This document shows positions 37,043 through 47,606 of a stretch of 64,000 nt of DNA, piece after piece. Source of the DNA: Hyphomonadaceae bacterium (lineage in GTDB: Bacteria; Pseudomonadota; Alphaproteobacteria; Caulobacterales; Hyphomonadaceae); NCBI GenBank assembly GCA_024743315.1, contig JANSWU010000003.1:1-64000 (forward strand). Reading direction: 5' to 3'. The notes under the pieces were generated by a model. The model worked only from the letters and a program-made list of their open reading frames with translations, was not told where the DNA came from and did no database searches. Numbering within the stretch: position 1 is the first letter of the stretch; every line of letters starts with the position of its first letter. The translations under genes and the position numbers were made by a program.

Positions 37043-38304
37043 GGAAAGATCCGCATTTTCAGCATCATGCGATTGTCGGTGAACGACTGAACATCAGAGG
37101 TCTGGTCAATCACCTCATATCCGCCTTCGAGCCAGATGTTCGGATTGATCCGCCAATTGGCCCCGACGCGCAGGTCCAGACGGTCATCATCACGATCAAT
37201 GGTTTCGAACGCATATTGCGAGAATCCAGCCTCACCGCTGAGATAGAGTTTGGAGGTCAGGCCTTGTTCCAGGCGGACGCTGGCACCCGTTTCTATTGCC
37301 GCGTTGGTCAGGGCGACACCTGGATCAATCACAGCGCGCTCGGCGGCCGCACTCAACGTCGTGCGCGGCGACAGCATCCAATCAACATGACCGGCAAAAG
37401 CAATATCGCTGATGTCTTCAAAGGTCGGGTCGTCATAGGTGTAATATTGATAGCCGAGGCCAATATCACCGCGGACCCGGTCACCTAACTCGAAATCCGT
37501 TCCTGCAAGCAATACTGTACCTGAATGGTCCCTGTTGAACGCGTTGAAGAACCCTGCCGGTGTATAGTCGGCTTCGGTATGTTCCGCTGAAACATAGAGC
37601 GCGGTCGCCCGATTCATCGCATAAGCGAGCCGTGCCGACGCCGTGAGCTCGTCGCGATCCCGGAAATCCTGATCCTGGAACAAATCGTCTTCAAGCTCGG
37701 TATCGTCATAATCGTAAGAGGTTAGCCCCAAGCCCACCGAAAAGAGCATACGCCCCGCTTCATGGTCGAGCGCAATACGTCCACTCGCGGACGTGTATTC
37801 ATTCGGTTCAATCGACGTCGGCACATTTGACAGAGCCGTGCGATCTTCGGTTTGGTCAGTACCGACAAATGACAGCGTCACGGCGGTCTGTTCGCCGAGA
37901 TCAAGCCGCCCACGCAACTTGATTTTACTGTTGGTGCGACTTTCATCAGACAGGTCTGAAAATTCGCGGTGATCAACCTCGATATAGGCGTTGAGAGCGT
38001 GGCGCAGCCAGTTTGAATCCAACGAAACCGCAGGGGTAAATCCCACATACGTGTCATCGACCTCATTCAATTCAGTTGCCAAAACGTTAGAATTTAGTCC
38101 CCCAGAGAAAACCGCTTCGGGGCGAAGCTCAAAACTGCCGAGTGGGATAGGCTTAGGATCATAACGCGGATCCGAAGCCTCGCTGACCGGTTCAACATCA
38201 TTACGATCAAAAAACGTGCCCTCATCCTGAGCCTGAATAGCCGGACTGAAACAAATCGCAGCCAATGCTGCCCCGCTGACCGAGGTCAAAGTCTTGGAAA
38301 TCAT
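37039..38304 (-). CDS. Outer-membrane beta-barrel protein (putative porin, BBP2-like)
   Basis: About 421 residues with a Sec signal peptide (residues 1-26, ending SPAIQAQ). The rest is mostly alternating strands ending in aromatic or hydrophobic residues, with a C-terminal phenylalanine-containing end (MLKMRIFP). It resembles the putative beta-barrel porin 2 group, some of which are linked to exopolysaccharide export. No polysaccharide genes are adjacent, so a role is not assigned. The ATG at 38304 is used because it starts the signal peptide directly. Confidence 0.75.
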   Translation of the reverse strand: MISKTLTSVSGAALAAICFSPAIQAQDEGTFFDRNDVEPVSEASDPRYDPKPIPLGSFELRPEAVFSGGLNSNVLATELNEVDDTYVGFTPAVSLDSNWLRHALNAYIEVDHREFSDLSDESRTNSKIKLRGRLDLGEQTAVTLSFVGTDQTEDRTALSNVPTSIEPNEYTSASGRIALDHEAGRMLFSVGLGLTSYDYDDTELEDDLFQDQDFRDRDELTASARLAYAMNRATALYVSAEHTEADYTPAGFFNAFNRDHSGTVLLAGTDFELGDRVRGDIGLGYQYYTYDDPTFEDISDIAFAGHVDWMLSPRTTLSAAAERAVIDPGVALTNAAIETGASVRLEQGLTSKLYLSGEAGFSQYAFETIDRDDDRLDLRVGANWRINPNIWLEGGYEVIDQTSDVQSFTDNRMMLKMRIFP

Positions 38305-38437
38305 GAATTTAACGCCCACACGCAAAGTAACTCGACGGAGATTATCGTTCGACTTTGTGTGGAACCGGTTAAGACGCCCAGTGAAATATTGGTCACCAAG
38401 CTAAACGGATCGTTCACGTTATCGGAGGCGCCACAGA

Positions 38438-38887
38438 TTACACGAAGCGGCGATCTGCCTCTATTCTGAAGGCATCAATTATTTTCTCGACCGCCAATCG
38501 TGAATTGGTTCTTGCGAGCAAACTCAAGACCGGGTTTTTGAATTCATAATCAATGAAACAATGAACGCGGGTCTTACCGTCGTCGCGAGGGTCGAATTGC
38601 CAGCGGTTGCGCAAATGCCGGAATGGTCCGCGCGCCAGCTTAACATCAATTTTCCGCGCTAAAGGGTCGGCCGCAACGTGCGTGCTGAAGCGTTCGTCAA
38701 ATCCCTTGAAGTGCACCGATGCCGTGCCGAGGCATGTATATGGCCCATCGGCATCGCCCTGCTCTTCCGCGACTTCAATCTTGGTGATCCAGCGAATAAA
38801 TTCCGGATAGCGACGAATATCTCGTACCAATTCGTACAAAGCTTCGGCCGGATGCGGGATCAGGACTTGCTCAGAGACGCGAGGCAT
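38438..38887 (-). CDS. COQ10/START-family polyketide cyclase-like protein
   Basis: 149 residues from [20 protein letters not shown], typical of the COQ10 / RatA START-domain family, which binds ubiquinone and helps respiratory function. The family pattern YPEFIRWI near residue 28 and the C-terminal [18 protein letters not shown] helix are present. The start overlaps the lipA stop by 17 bases, so it is translated with lipA. The lipA-COQ10 neighbourhood is widespread in alphaproteobacteria. The bacterial role is inferred. Confidence 0.88.
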   Translation of the reverse strand: MPRVSEQVLIPHPAEALYELVRDIRRYPEFIRWITKIEVAEEQGDADGPYTCLGTASVHFKGFDERFSTHVAADPLARKIDVKLARGPFRHLRNRWQFDPRDDGKTRVHCFIDYEFKNPVLSLLARTNSRLAVEKIIDAFRIEADRRFV

Positions 38888-39836
38888 CAGCACCGATTTG
38901 CGTATCACGGGCTTGTCGCAGCCGCGCAAAATCTTCACCCGCATGATAGCTGGATCGGGTCAGAGGCGAGGCCGAAACCATCAGGAAACCCTTTGACCGC
39001 GCAATTTCTTCGTAGGCGGCAAACTCATCCGGGCTGACATAACGATCGACAGCCGCATGCTTGCGCGTCGGCTGGAGATATTGCCCAATCGTAAGGAAAT
39101 CGATGCCAGCAGAGCGCATATCATCCATGACTTGCATGACTTCTTCTTTGCTCTCTCCCAGCCCGACCATCAGGCCCGACTTGGTGAATTGAGACGGATC
39201 CCGGTCTTTCACCTTTTCCAGCAGACGCAGCGAATGGAAATAACGCGCGCCGGGGCGAATGGACAGGTAAAGACGCGGGACGGTTTCGAGATTGTGATTG
39301 AACACGTCGGGTTTCGCATCAATGACCTTCGCTTCCCAGCCATCCTTGCGCAGGAAGTCTGGGGTCAATATCTCGATCGTCGTGCCGGGTGACGCGGAGC
39401 GGATCGCCTCAATCGTCCGCACAAAATGCATCGCGCCGCCATCCTCCAGATCATCGCGGTCCACGGAGGTGATGACCACGTGCTCCAGCCCCATTTCGGC
39501 GACGGCCTGCCCAACGCGCCGAGGTTCGTCCGTGTCGAGCGGCTGCGGTTTACCGGTAATCACATTACAGAAAGAGCAAGCGCGCGTGCACGTATCACCC
39601 ATGATCATCATGGTCGCGTGCTTCTTGTCCCAGCACTCACCGATATTCGGGCAGCCCGCCTCTTCACAAACTGTAACCAGGCCCTTGGATTTCACGATTT
39701 CTCGCGTTTCCGCGTAGCCTTTGGAGGTCGGCGCCTTGACCCGAATCCAGTCCGGTTTTCGCAATAAAGGCGTGTCCGGACGATTGCGTTTCTCCGGGTG
39801 TCTGAATTGCGGCTTATTATCAATGATCGTCGCCAT
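38871..39836 (-). CDS. lipA: Lipoyl synthase
   Basis: Radical SAM enzyme inserting two sulfurs into octanoyl-protein to make lipoate. About 321 residues: auxiliary cluster cysteines [12 protein letters not shown], radical SAM cluster CTRACSFC, and the C-terminal serine ligand in [13 protein letters not shown] start at the ATG at 39836 (MATIID); the open frame continues 96 codons upstream but that part overlaps the divergent acyl-ACP synthetase gene and shows no LipA features. A lipoate-dependent partner could be the E1-like enzyme's complex if it has an E2 elsewhere. Confidence 0.97.
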   Translation of the reverse strand: MATIIDNKPQFRHPEKRNRPDTPLLRKPDWIRVKAPTSKGYAETREIVKSKGLVTVCEEAGCPNIGECWDKKHATMMIMGDTCTRACSFCNVITGKPQPLDTDEPRRVGQAVAEMGLEHVVITSVDRDDLEDGGAMHFVRTIEAIRSASPGTTIEILTPDFLRKDGWEAKVIDAKPDVFNHNLETVPRLYLSIRPGARYFHSLRLLEKVKDRDPSQFTKSGLMVGLGESKEEVMQVMDDMRSAGIDFLTIGQYLQPTRKHAAVDRYVSPDEFAAYEEIARSKGFLMVSASPLTRSSYHAGEDFARLRQARDTQIGADASRL

Positions 39837-39990
39837 GCCCAATAAATGGAGTGGAACGCGGAAAACTGCAAGCGACAGAGCGACATAGCTCCTTTGCAAG
39901 CTGCAGTGGATCGCAGTGAAAACACTTGAACTGATCACTGAGTGTGACACTTTGTTGCAAACGTTTAACCAAGTGACGCATAACCAAATC

Positions 39991-41571
39991 ATGACCGAGA
40001 CAACGATCCCTGCTCCGCTGCCTTGGCGGGCCAACCGCGCAAAGACTGACATCTTTTCCGCGATCATTCGCGCCTCTAAGCAATTTGGCGGCAAAACGGT
40101 GGCCATTGTTGATGGTGATGGCACTGAAGTCGATTACAAAACGGTCTTGCGAGGCTCCTTCGCGCTCGGATCGGCCCTTGGAAAGAAGTTTCAGAAAAAC
40201 GAAACGGTTGGCATCATGCTGCCCACTGGCGCGGGCGCTGTTATCGCGTTTTGCGCCGTGCTCGCCTCAGGCCGTTTGCCGGCTATGCTCAACTTCACGG
40301 CTGGGTCTGCCAACATCAAATCGGCGATGAAGGCGGCGAAGATCACGAAGATTGTCACAGCCCACAAGTTTGTCGAGCTCGGCGGCCTGGAGCCCCTGAT
40401 TGCCGAACTCGAAGACGCGGCTGAATTTATCTATCTCGAAGATGTCCGCGAGGGTCTCGGCTTGATGGACAAGGTTGCAGGCGGTCTTGGCCCCATGCTC
40501 CCCGGCCTCTTCCATCGCAAGCAGAGCTACAAGAAACCCGGCGTGGTGCTGTTCACGTCTGGCACGGAAGGCGAACCGAAAGGCGTTGTCCTCTCGCATC
40601 ACAATATTGTCGCCAATGTCGAACAGGTCCGCTCGCATATAGGGCTCGATCCCAAATCGGATAGTGTGTTCAACCCGTTGCCGACCTTTCACTGCTTCGG
40701 CCTGACCGTGGGCGCCATTCTGCCGCTCATGGCGGGCGTCAGAGCCGTGTTCCATCCAAGCCCGTTGCAGCCACGTGAGATTGCCGGCCGGATTGAGTCC
40801 ACCGGATCCACCATCCTGCTGGCAACGGACACGTTTATCGGCCAGTATGCCCGCGTGGCCAAAGACGGGGCGCTCGATTCTGTTCGACTCGCCGTCTGTG
40901 GCGCAGAACGGGTTCGCGACGAGACCCGTGCCTTCGTCCGCAAGAAATTCAATATCGAGATCCTCGAAGGTTATGGCGCAACGGAAGCCTCGCCCGTGGT
41001 TGCCGCCAATCAGATGGAATTCAACAAGCCCGGGACGGTCGGGCGCCTGATGGCGGATATGGAGTTTGAATTGGTGCCGGTCGAAGGGATTGAAGAGGGC
41101 GGCAAGCTCCGCATTCGCGGCCCGAACATTATGATGGGCTATATGCGCTCTTCGGCACCTGGCGTGATCGAGCCACCGCAGGATGGTTGGCACGATACGG
41201 GCGATATTTGCGTTGTGGATGATGATGACTGCATTCGCATCATGGGACGCGTGAAACGCTTCGCAAAAATCGGCGGTGAAATGGTGTCGCTGGCCGTGGT
41301 CGAGAATTGCGCCAGCGCGATCTGGCCGGATGATATGCATGCGGCCGCGGCGATCCCGGATCCACGCAAGGGCGAACAAGTTGTGCTTCTGACCACAGCC
41401 AAGGATGCCGATCGCAGCGCTTTGCTGGCCTGGTGCCAGTCGCATGGTGTGTCTGAACTGTCCGTGCCGCGCAAAGTCTTCCATGTCGACGAGGTCCCGG
41501 TCCTCGGGACCGGAAAAACCGATTATGGCGCCGTCAGCAAAAAGGTTCTGGAACTGACAGAACCGGCTTAA
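39991..41571 (+). CDS. AMP-dependent acyl-CoA/acyl-ACP synthetase-like protein
   Basis: 526-residue adenylating enzyme. ATP-binding P-loop [17 protein letters not shown], the ANL motif [11 protein letters not shown], and [15 protein letters not shown] before a C-terminal cap with GKTDY catalytic lysine region. Its length and sequence resemble the synthetase half of the Aas protein (2-acylglycerophosphoethanolamine acyltransferase/acyl-ACP synthetase). No acyltransferase domain is attached. It probably activates fatty acids for phospholipid repair, but acyl-CoA formation is equally possible. The ATG at 39991 follows a long open but unlikely upstream frame. Confidence 0.85.
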   Translation: MTETTIPAPLPWRANRAKTDIFSAIIRASKQFGGKTVAIVDGDGTEVDYKTVLRGSFALGSALGKKFQKNETVGIMLPTGAGAVIAFCAVLASGRLPAMLNFTAGSANIKSAMKAAKITKIVTAHKFVELGGLEPLIAELEDAAEFIYLEDVREGLGLMDKVAGGLGPMLPGLFHRKQSYKKPGVVLFTSGTEGEPKGVVLSHHNIVANVEQVRSHIGLDPKSDSVFNPLPTFHCFGLTVGAILPLMAGVRAVFHPSPLQPREIAGRIESTGSTILLATDTFIGQYARVAKDGALDSVRLAVCGAERVRDETRAFVRKKFNIEILEGYGATEASPVVAANQMEFNKPGTVGRLMADMEFELVPVEGIEEGGKLRIRGPNIMMGYMRSSAPGVIEPPQDGWHDTGDICVVDDDDCIRIMGRVKRFAKIGGEMVSLAVVENCASAIWPDDMHAAAAIPDPRKGEQVVLLTTAKDADRSALLAWCQSHGVSELSVPRKVFHVDEVPVLGTGKTDYGAVSKKVLELTEPA

Positions 41572-42380
41572 ATCGTGGTCTCATAGGTCCAGCTGTCATA
41601 TCCGGGCTCCACGCCGGCCGGCAGCTCTCGCAACAGCGTGGCATAATCAAGATCGACATGAAGGTTCGTCAGCACAGTGCGGTTGGGCTTTAACGCGTCG
41701 ATCCATTCAAGCGCCATATCCAGGTGGGCATGAGACGGATGCGGCGTGTAGCGGAGCGCGTCGAGCACGAGCAAATCAAGGTCGCGCAGGGACGTCATGG
41801 TCTCATCCGGGATCCCATTTAGATCATTGCAATAAGCGATATCCCCAAACCGGAACCCGAGGGAGCGGATATAGCCATGTTCCTGATCGAGCGGCAAAAA
41901 TGACAAAGCGCCCCCCTGCCCCTCAATCGTCACCGGTTGATACGCCTGTATCATAGGTTTCAACCTATACACTGGCGGATAGCCGTTCTCACCATGAAAC
42001 GCGTAGTTGAATTTCCGCACCAGCGTATCGGCGGTGGCCTGGTCCATATAGGCGTCAATCTGGGCGCGATTGCGGATGGCGAGCGCTCTGACATCATCAA
42101 TGCCATGTGTCTGATCGGCGTGGTCATGGGTGAAAATGACGGCATCGAGCCGTTTCACGTCTGCCCGCAGCAACTGTTCACGAAGATCAGGTGAGGTGTC
42201 GATCAAGAATGTGCTTTGGCCATCGGCATCGACTTGCCAAAGTTCTATCAAGGCCGAACACCGGGTACGCCGGTTCTTCGGTTCAGTCGGATCGCAGGCA
42301 CCCCAGTCCCCGCCCACCCGTGGCACGCCGCCGGACGATCCCGTTCCGAGTAACGTAAACTTCAGACGACGCTGGCTCAT
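41568..42380 (-). CDS. MBL-fold metallohydrolase (PhnP-like)
   Basis: 270 residues with the metallo-beta-lactamase signature THDHADQTHG (about residues 89-98) and further metal ligands in YCNDLNG and NLHVDLDY. N-terminal LLGTGSSGGVPR is typical of the PhnP/RNase Z-like group, which includes cyclic phosphate phosphodiesterases. The substrate is unknown. It overlaps tatD by four bases (ATGA) and is the last gene of the tmk-holB-tatD cluster. The stop shares TTAA with the convergent gene's stop. Confidence 0.88.
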   Translation of the reverse strand: MSQRRLKFTLLGTGSSGGVPRVGGDWGACDPTEPKNRRTRCSALIELWQVDADGQSTFLIDTSPDLREQLLRADVKRLDAVIFTHDHADQTHGIDDVRALAIRNRAQIDAYMDQATADTLVRKFNYAFHGENGYPPVYRLKPMIQAYQPVTIEGQGGALSFLPLDQEHGYIRSLGFRFGDIAYCNDLNGIPDETMTSLRDLDLLVLDALRYTPHPSHAHLDMALEWIDALKPNRTVLTNLHVDLDYATLLRELPAGVEPGYDSWTYETTI

Positions 42381-43147
42381 GACACCCGCTGGAACAGGCG
42401 CAGCGCATTGGCTTCACAAATCTCGCCAATCTCTTCGCGGGTCTTGCCATGCAAGTCCGCCAAGGCATCTGCAACATAAGGCAGATAGGCCGGTTCGTTG
42501 CGGCGTCCGCGATACGGCATTGGCGTGAGATAAGGACAATCGGTCTCAAGGATGATGCGGTCGAGCGGGACATCCGCAATCACCGCGCGAACTTCTTTTG
42601 CGCTCTTGAATGAGAGAATGCCCGACACGGACACATAAGCCCCGAGAGCAAGCCCACGCTGACACAAATCCGGTCCGCCCGTATAGCAATGTAACAAGAT
42701 CGGAAACGCCCCCTTAGACGTTTCATCCTCAAGAATATCGGCGGTCAAATCATCTGCCTCACGCGTGTGCACGATGAGTGGCAAGCCGGTTTCACGTGCA
42801 GCCGTGATATGCGTGCGAAAGCTTGCCTCCTGCTGGTCTTGCGGGCTGTAACCGTAATGCAGATCCATCCCGGTTTCCCCGATCGCGACAACCTGAGGAT
42901 CCTGCGCGCGCGAGATCAAATCGTCGGCGACCGTATCTGTAAAGTCCTTGGCGTGATGCGGATGGGTACCGACGCTACACCAGATATCGGCATTTGCATC
43001 GGCGATGGCTTTCACCCGCGGAAAACTGTCGAGGCGCTCACAAATCGCGAGCATACGCGTCACCCCCGCCGAACGGGCCCGGCTGAGCACCTCGTCGAGA
43101 TCCTCCGCATATGCCTCCGCGTGCAAATTCACATGTGTGTCAAACAT
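42377..43147 (-). CDS. tatD: TatD-family deoxyribonuclease
   Basis: 256-residue metal-dependent hydrolase of the TatD/YcfH type, a 3'-5' exonuclease linked to DNA repair. The first metal site is DTHVNLHAEAYAEDL (the usual HxH is DTHVN-L-H here), then GETGMDLHYG, LPLIVHTREADDL, LLHCYTGG and LETDCPYLTP. The length is normal. It sits 4 bp after holB and is coupled to the MBL gene, the common tmk-holB-(metG)-tatD-MBL order but without metG. Confidence 0.93.
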   Translation of the reverse strand: MFDTHVNLHAEAYAEDLDEVLSRARSAGVTRMLAICERLDSFPRVKAIADANADIWCSVGTHPHHAKDFTDTVADDLISRAQDPQVVAIGETGMDLHYGYSPQDQQEASFRTHITAARETGLPLIVHTREADDLTADILEDETSKGAFPILLHCYTGGPDLCQRGLALGAYVSVSGILSFKSAKEVRAVIADVPLDRIILETDCPYLTPMPYRGRRNEPAYLPYVADALADLHGKTREEIGEICEANALRLFQRVS

Positions 43148-43151
43148 CGCG

Positions 43152-44081
43152 TCAGGCGCTTACAGCCTTCACGCCATCTTGCAAGACCGCAAACAGCTTT
43201 GTCGCGGTTTGCAGCGGGGTCAGGTTGAACTCAACTGCGGTTGCGCGAACCTCGTGCATGCGCAGCCATGTATGGCTGAGCTCAGGATCTGCATCCGCCT
43301 TCTCGGCCACCCATTGCATCAGCGTATCGCAAAAGGCCTGAAGCGAACCTTCATCCGTGAGTGTCGAGGTCAATGCTGCCGACACAACACCGCCCGTCGG
43401 TTTGCGTACATTGCGTAATAGCGCGCGTGCGGCCTGCACGGCTTTCGCCCCTGCCGTTTTTGATAGCTCCAAACCATATCCCGGGCGTCCTGGCGCCAAT
43501 TCCATGGCGAGATCAATATTCGTGTCATGCTCTGAAAGCACACTCCGTGTCTCCTCTTCGCTCAGAGGATACAGCCGCAAGACCTGACAGCGCGACCGGA
43601 TGGTTGGCAAGATCGGCTGCTTTGAGTGCGAGATCAGGAGCAGGAGCGCATTGTTCGGGGGCTCTTCGAGCGTTTTGAGCAGCGCATTCATGCCAGACAC
43701 ATTCATTTCATCGAGCGCATCGATCACACCGACGCGCCAACCCGATAATGCCGGACGTAAGCTGAAAAACTGATTCAGATCGCGAATTTGGTCGATCGTG
43801 ATGTCCTGTCGAAGCTTGCCCTTCTCGTTCAGGCCACGCTCAACCCATTTCAGGTCCGGATGCCCACCCGACTGAATCAGGCGCATGGTCGAGTCTTCGG
43901 CACCGGCATCGAGACTGTCCGCGCCCAGCATCAAGGCCGCGATTCGACGCGCCAGAATGGACTTTCCGATTCCCGAAGGACCTTGCAGGATCCAGCCATG
44001 ATGCAGCCGCCCAGAGGCGCGCGCATCAAGAAACCGTTGCGCTTGCTGATAATGCCCAACGAGTGGAAACGCCGCGCTCAT
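43152..44081 (-). CDS. holB: DNA polymerase III subunit delta-prime
   Basis: Clamp-loader subunit. 309 residues with AAA+ Walker A GPSGIGKSILA near residue 36. The family SRC motif is IRSRCQVLRLYPL. The N-terminal LVGHYQQAQRFLDARASGRLHHGWI pattern is typical. The zinc-binding cysteines seen in enteric HolB are not obvious, as in many alphaproteobacterial forms. It overlaps the tmk stop by four bases and lies 4 bp before tatD, so it is part of the tmk operon. Confidence 0.93.
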   Translation of the reverse strand: MSAAFPLVGHYQQAQRFLDARASGRLHHGWILQGPSGIGKSILARRIAALMLGADSLDAGAEDSTMRLIQSGGHPDLKWVERGLNEKGKLRQDITIDQIRDLNQFFSLRPALSGWRVGVIDALDEMNVSGMNALLKTLEEPPNNALLLLISHSKQPILPTIRSRCQVLRLYPLSEEETRSVLSEHDTNIDLAMELAPGRPGYGLELSKTAGAKAVQAARALLRNVRKPTGGVVSAALTSTLTDEGSLQAFCDTLMQWVAEKADADPELSHTWLRMHEVRATAVEFNLTPLQTATKLFAVLQDGVKAVSA

Positions 44082-44710
44082 TCTGACACTACCCGCGTAT
44101 CGATCGCCTTCAGTGTTTCCTTCAGCACTTGAGCCGGCGACTGCAGCGCATCAATCACTACGCATCGATCGGGTTCTTGTTCTGCAATCTCCAAGAAGGC
44201 GGCACGGACCTGTTCGTGAAACGCAAGTTGCTTGTTCTCAAAGACGTCTTGCGTTCCGCGCGCCGTCCGACGTGCGGCCAAAGCTCTCGGATCCGCGTCC
44301 AAGATTAGGGTCAAGTCTGGGACGGTGCCTGCGAGCACGGCTCGCTCAATCGCCAGTAAGACGTCCGGCGCGACTCCATCGATACTCTGATAGGCACGGG
44401 TCGAATCAGCAAAGCGATCGCATATCACCCATTGCCCGGCCTCGAGGGCTGGACGGATCTTCTTTTGCAAATGGTCTTCGCGGGCTGTGTTCATTAGCAA
44501 TGCGTGCGCCAGTGGCGACCAGTGTTCGCTTTCAGGTGGCGTCAGGGCCAATGCCCGGACGTGTTCTGCCAACACCGTTCCACCCGGTTCCCGGGTTGTG
44601 ATGACCTCATGACCGCGCGCCTTGATTGCTTCGCTCAGGCCCGCGATCAGAGTCGACTTGCCCGCACCTTCTCCGCCTTCAAGCGTGATGAACCGCCCAT
44701 ACCCCGCCAA
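44078..44710 (-). CDS. tmk: Thymidylate kinase (TTG start)
   Basis: Phosphorylates dTMP to dTDP. 210 residues: P-loop ITLEGGEGAGKST, DRFADSTRAYQ with the DR(Y/F) nucleoside motif, and the lid region LAARRTARGTQDVFE. The start must be TTG at 44710: an in-frame TAA stop lies two codons upstream and no ATG or GTG precedes the P-loop. GGAG sits 8 nt before it. dacC-like ends 3 bp upstream, so the two genes are contiguous. Confidence 0.95.
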   Translation of the reverse strand: MAGYGRFITLEGGEGAGKSTLIAGLSEAIKARGHEVITTREPGGTVLAEHVRALALTPPESEHWSPLAHALLMNTAREDHLQKKIRPALEAGQWVICDRFADSTRAYQSIDGVAPDVLLAIERAVLAGTVPDLTLILDADPRALAARRTARGTQDVFENKQLAFHEQVRAAFLEIAEQEPDRCVVIDALQSPAQVLKETLKAIDTRVVSE

Positions 44711-44713
44711 TAA

Positions 44714-45862
44714 TTATGCTCCGCCATCCATCATTCTGCTCAGGCCTTCGATTGCGCGCCCGACGAATCCAAGTCGGGCGACCGTTTCTGTCGCGACCAA
44801 AGGTAGCTCGATCGGCTCCTTGCCTTCAATCGTGACAATCAGTTTCGCGATCTCGTCGCCTTCGTTGATTGGCGCCTCAATCAGGCGGTCATAGACGATC
44901 TCTGTCTTACCGCGCGAGAAAGCGCGCTTATGCGCCGTAACCTCAACAGGGCTCGCTACACGCACGCCCACAGTGCGGGCTTCTCCGTTCCAGACATCGA
45001 GTTCCGTCAAACGCTCGCCATTGGCTTCGATGGTGCGCGTTTCAAAGGCACTGAACGCCATACGCATCAGGCGCTCCGCCTCTCTTGCGCGGGCTTGCTG
45101 GCTGGGCAATCCATTGATCACGATCGTGCGTCGCTTGCCGTCGCGGATCGCAGACGCCGTCAGGCCATACCCCGCCGCGTCCAGATGCCCGGTCTTGAGA
45201 CCGTCGGCCCCATCCATGGTTCCGAGCAGCGGATTTCGGTTGGCTTGTGTGTACTCCCCCCATGTATATTCATCTTGGCTATACCACTGATAATATTCCG
45301 GATAATCATCAATGATCAGCTTTGCCAGGCGCGCCAGATCGGTGGCCGAAACAACATGCCCGTCGCCCTCAAGCCCAGTTGTGTTGACGAAATTGACACT
45401 GGTCAGGCCGAGCGACTGCGCCCGCTCGGTCATTTGACGTGCAAACGCCTCTTCTGATCCAGCAATGCCTTGCGCCAGCACGATACAGGCATCATTCCCG
45501 GACATGACAATCATACCCTGAAGCAATTCTCTCACGGTCGGGCGTTCTTTTGGGCGTAGACCCATCGTCGACGTGCCGGACGGGAAACCGCCCCGCCGCC
45601 AGGCATCTTCGCTGACCACCATTTCAGTATCGAGTGTGATTTCACCTTCGCTGATCAATTCAAAGACGAAATAGGCCGTCATCATCTTCGTCATCGACGC
45701 TGGGATCATCGGCACATCACCGTCTTTCGACCAGAGAATTTCCCCCGTTTCATGATCCATTATCACGGCATATTCCGCATCCGTTTCGATGATCTGTGCG
45801 ACCGCCAGGCACGGCGAGACGAACACGACCAAAGCGAGAAGAAAATTGCGCCAAACCTGCAT
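44714..45862 (-). CDS. D-alanyl-D-alanine carboxypeptidase (PBP5/6 family)
   Basis: Trims peptidoglycan pentapeptides at the periplasmic face. About 382 residues: signal peptide (residues 1-22, LALVVFVSPCLAVAQ), the SxxK motif in PASMTKMMTAYF, SGN in MSGNDACIV, and KTG in DGLKTGHLD. A C-terminal PBP5-like domain and a weak amphipathic C-terminal end follow. It is close to rlpA, another cell-wall enzyme, but a perfect terminator lies between them. It runs into tmk with a 3-bp gap. Confidence 0.94.
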   Translation of the reverse strand: MQVWRNFLLALVVFVSPCLAVAQIIETDAEYAVIMDHETGEILWSKDGDVPMIPASMTKMMTAYFVFELISEGEITLDTEMVVSEDAWRRGGFPSGTSTMGLRPKERPTVRELLQGMIVMSGNDACIVLAQGIAGSEEAFARQMTERAQSLGLTSVNFVNTTGLEGDGHVVSATDLARLAKLIIDDYPEYYQWYSQDEYTWGEYTQANRNPLLGTMDGADGLKTGHLDAAGYGLTASAIRDGKRRTIVINGLPSQQARAREAERLMRMAFSAFETRTIEANGERLTELDVWNGEARTVGVRVASPVEVTAHKRAFSRGKTEIVYDRLIEAPINEGDEIAKLIVTIEGKEPIELPLVATETVARLGFVGRAIEGLSRMMDGGA

Positions 45863-45891
45863 CACTGGAACCTTTCGCCAAATGAAAAAGT

Positions 45892-45921
45892 AGCCCTTTT
45901 TCCTGCAGCGGAAAAAGGGCT
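45892..45921 (-). terminator. Rho-independent terminator of rlpA
   Basis: A perfect 12-bp inverted repeat (AGCCCTTTTTCC / GGAAAAAGGGCT, loop of six bases) with a further T/A pair outside. On the minus strand ACTTTTTCATT follows. It lies 40 bp after the rlpA stop and 30 bp before the carboxypeptidase start, so the latter needs its own promoter or readthrough. Confidence 0.85.
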
Positions 45922-45960
45922 AGTTCGTGACGATGGTCAATCTTTGTCAGGTTGGCGTGT

Positions 45961-47139
45961 CTAGCGGCGAGTCAGGAACCCGTCCACGATGCCTGCGCGA
46001 GACAGTTGTGCACGCTGCACTTCGGCCGCATCCATGGTCTGATACGGTCCGATCAGGACCCGGAAGAAGTCGCCGCCATTCACGCGCGCTTCCTCGATTT
46101 TGACGTTCATCCCGCGACCAAGCGAGGCGGTCAGTTGTTGGGCATTGGCAATGTCCGCAAAGGCCCCTGCCTGGATGTAGACATTTCCAACCAGTGTCGG
46201 AGCCGACACGCTCATCACCGAGATTGGAGCGGGCGCCTCATAGGTGGGCGTTGGATCGGTCGGTGCTTCATAACTCGCCACGTCTACGCGCGGGGCTGGT
46301 GCCGGCTCGGGCAAACGGACCGGGGGTAAGGACTCGTTCTCGATCTCCTGAGACGCATAGCCCTGATCAGTGCGTTGGACCGGTGCAGGGCCGAGATAAC
46401 GTACCTTCACATTCGCCGTTCGGCCTTTGCTCATGCCGAGCACCGAACCGGCACGCGGCGAGAGTTCCAGAATCCGCTTGCCGTCAAACGGGCCACGATC
46501 ATTCACGCGGACGACCACTTCACGCCCATTGTCTTGATTGACGACCTGAACCAGGCTCGGCAGCGGCAAGCTCGGATGCGCGGCCGTCATAGCGGCCTCG
46601 TCAAAAATTTCGCCATTCGCGGTTGGTTGCCCATCAAAGCCGTCCGTGTAAATGCTCGCCGGGCCAGTCTCTTCGCTGATCTTGGCGGCACGATCTGCGC
46701 GCACCTTGCTGAGATTGAGGGGCTGTCCGGTTCGCGCGACGGTTTGCGGTTGCACAGCTGCAATTCGAATTGGCTGATGCGGCGCTTGAGCGGGCGACGA
46801 AACCGGATCGGTATTTACCGGCGTTTGGCTCACCACACCCCTTGTGGGGGCAAACGATATTGGCTGATCATAGACGGGTGCAGGGGTCGTTTCAGGCACG
46901 CTCGTAACCGTGCTGGCGGCATCCGGGTAGCGGAATTCAACACGCCGCTGGTCATTGATCATGGCCGGCGCCGCAGAGGCACGTGGCTGCGTGACAGCAG
47001 CAGAGTTTGAGGCGCCCGATCCCGCATATACAATCGGCGCGCGCTTGCGATCAGCATGCGCTGATCCGGCTGCGGCCAAGGCCATTAAGCTTGCACCTGA
47101 GAGCGCCATACAAAGCGCGCGGGAGACTGACGTCTTCAT
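45961..47139 (-). CDS. rlpA: Septal ring lytic transglycosylase RlpA (with SPOR domain)
   Basis: 392 residues: signal peptide (1-29, ending AHA), a long proline/alanine/threonine-rich linker, a double-psi beta-barrel (about residues 155-255; GPASIYTDGFDGQPTANGE, VRVNDRGPFDGKRILELS), a second linker, and a C-terminal SPOR domain (about 315-392; VYIQAGAFADIANAQQL, RVLIGPYQTMDAAEVQ) that binds denuded glycan at the septum. There is no lipobox cysteine, so it is predicted to be periplasmic rather than a lipoprotein, unlike many RlpA proteins. Confidence 0.92.
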   Translation of the reverse strand: MKTSVSRALCMALSGASLMALAAAGSAHADRKRAPIVYAGSGASNSAAVTQPRASAAPAMINDQRRVEFRYPDAASTVTSVPETTPAPVYDQPISFAPTRGVVSQTPVNTDPVSSPAQAPHQPIRIAAVQPQTVARTGQPLNLSKVRADRAAKISEETGPASIYTDGFDGQPTANGEIFDEAAMTAAHPSLPLPSLVQVVNQDNGREVVVRVNDRGPFDGKRILELSPRAGSVLGMSKGRTANVKVRYLGPAPVQRTDQGYASQEIENESLPPVRLPEPAPAPRVDVASYEAPTDPTPTYEAPAPISVMSVSAPTLVGNVYIQAGAFADIANAQQLTASLGRGMNVKIEEARVNGGDFFRVLIGPYQTMDAAEVQRAQLSRAGIVDGFLTRR

Positions 47140-47368
47140 CTCTTACCTCTTTCTGCGGTTCCCGCCCCTTGCGAGGCGAGCAGAGCATTCAGCTCTTTCT
47201 CGATGGTGTCATGTTTACCATAGCAAGCTGCATGTATGGTGAATGCGAATAGAAACTTGCGTACATCCTTGGAAAGATCCGATTAACCATAAACGGACGC
47301 AATGCAGGCAATTTCATGACGGGACTTGCAATCTTGCGCGGACTGTAGAAAAGGAAGCGTCCTGCTGC

Positions 47369-47458
<90 letters not shown>

Positions 47459-47606
47459 TCATACTCAGACAAATGAGTTCCACGATGATCCGTAGAGTTC
47501 GGCATGGCCTCGCCGCGGAAAAGCGGAGCACCGCGCTCAAAGCAACCCGATGCAGTTTGCTCGATAAGATTGCGATAATTCGATGCGGTTCTGAGTTTGC
47601 AGATGC

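Noticed and set aside
39837-40124. 96-codon N-terminal extension of LipA
   Set aside because: It overlaps the divergent synthetase gene and has no lipoyl synthase features; the core begins at 39836.
40267-41484. 405-codon open frame on the minus strand
   Set aside because: It is the antisense shadow of the acyl-ACP synthetase-like gene; it is rich in His and Arg and shows no family pattern.
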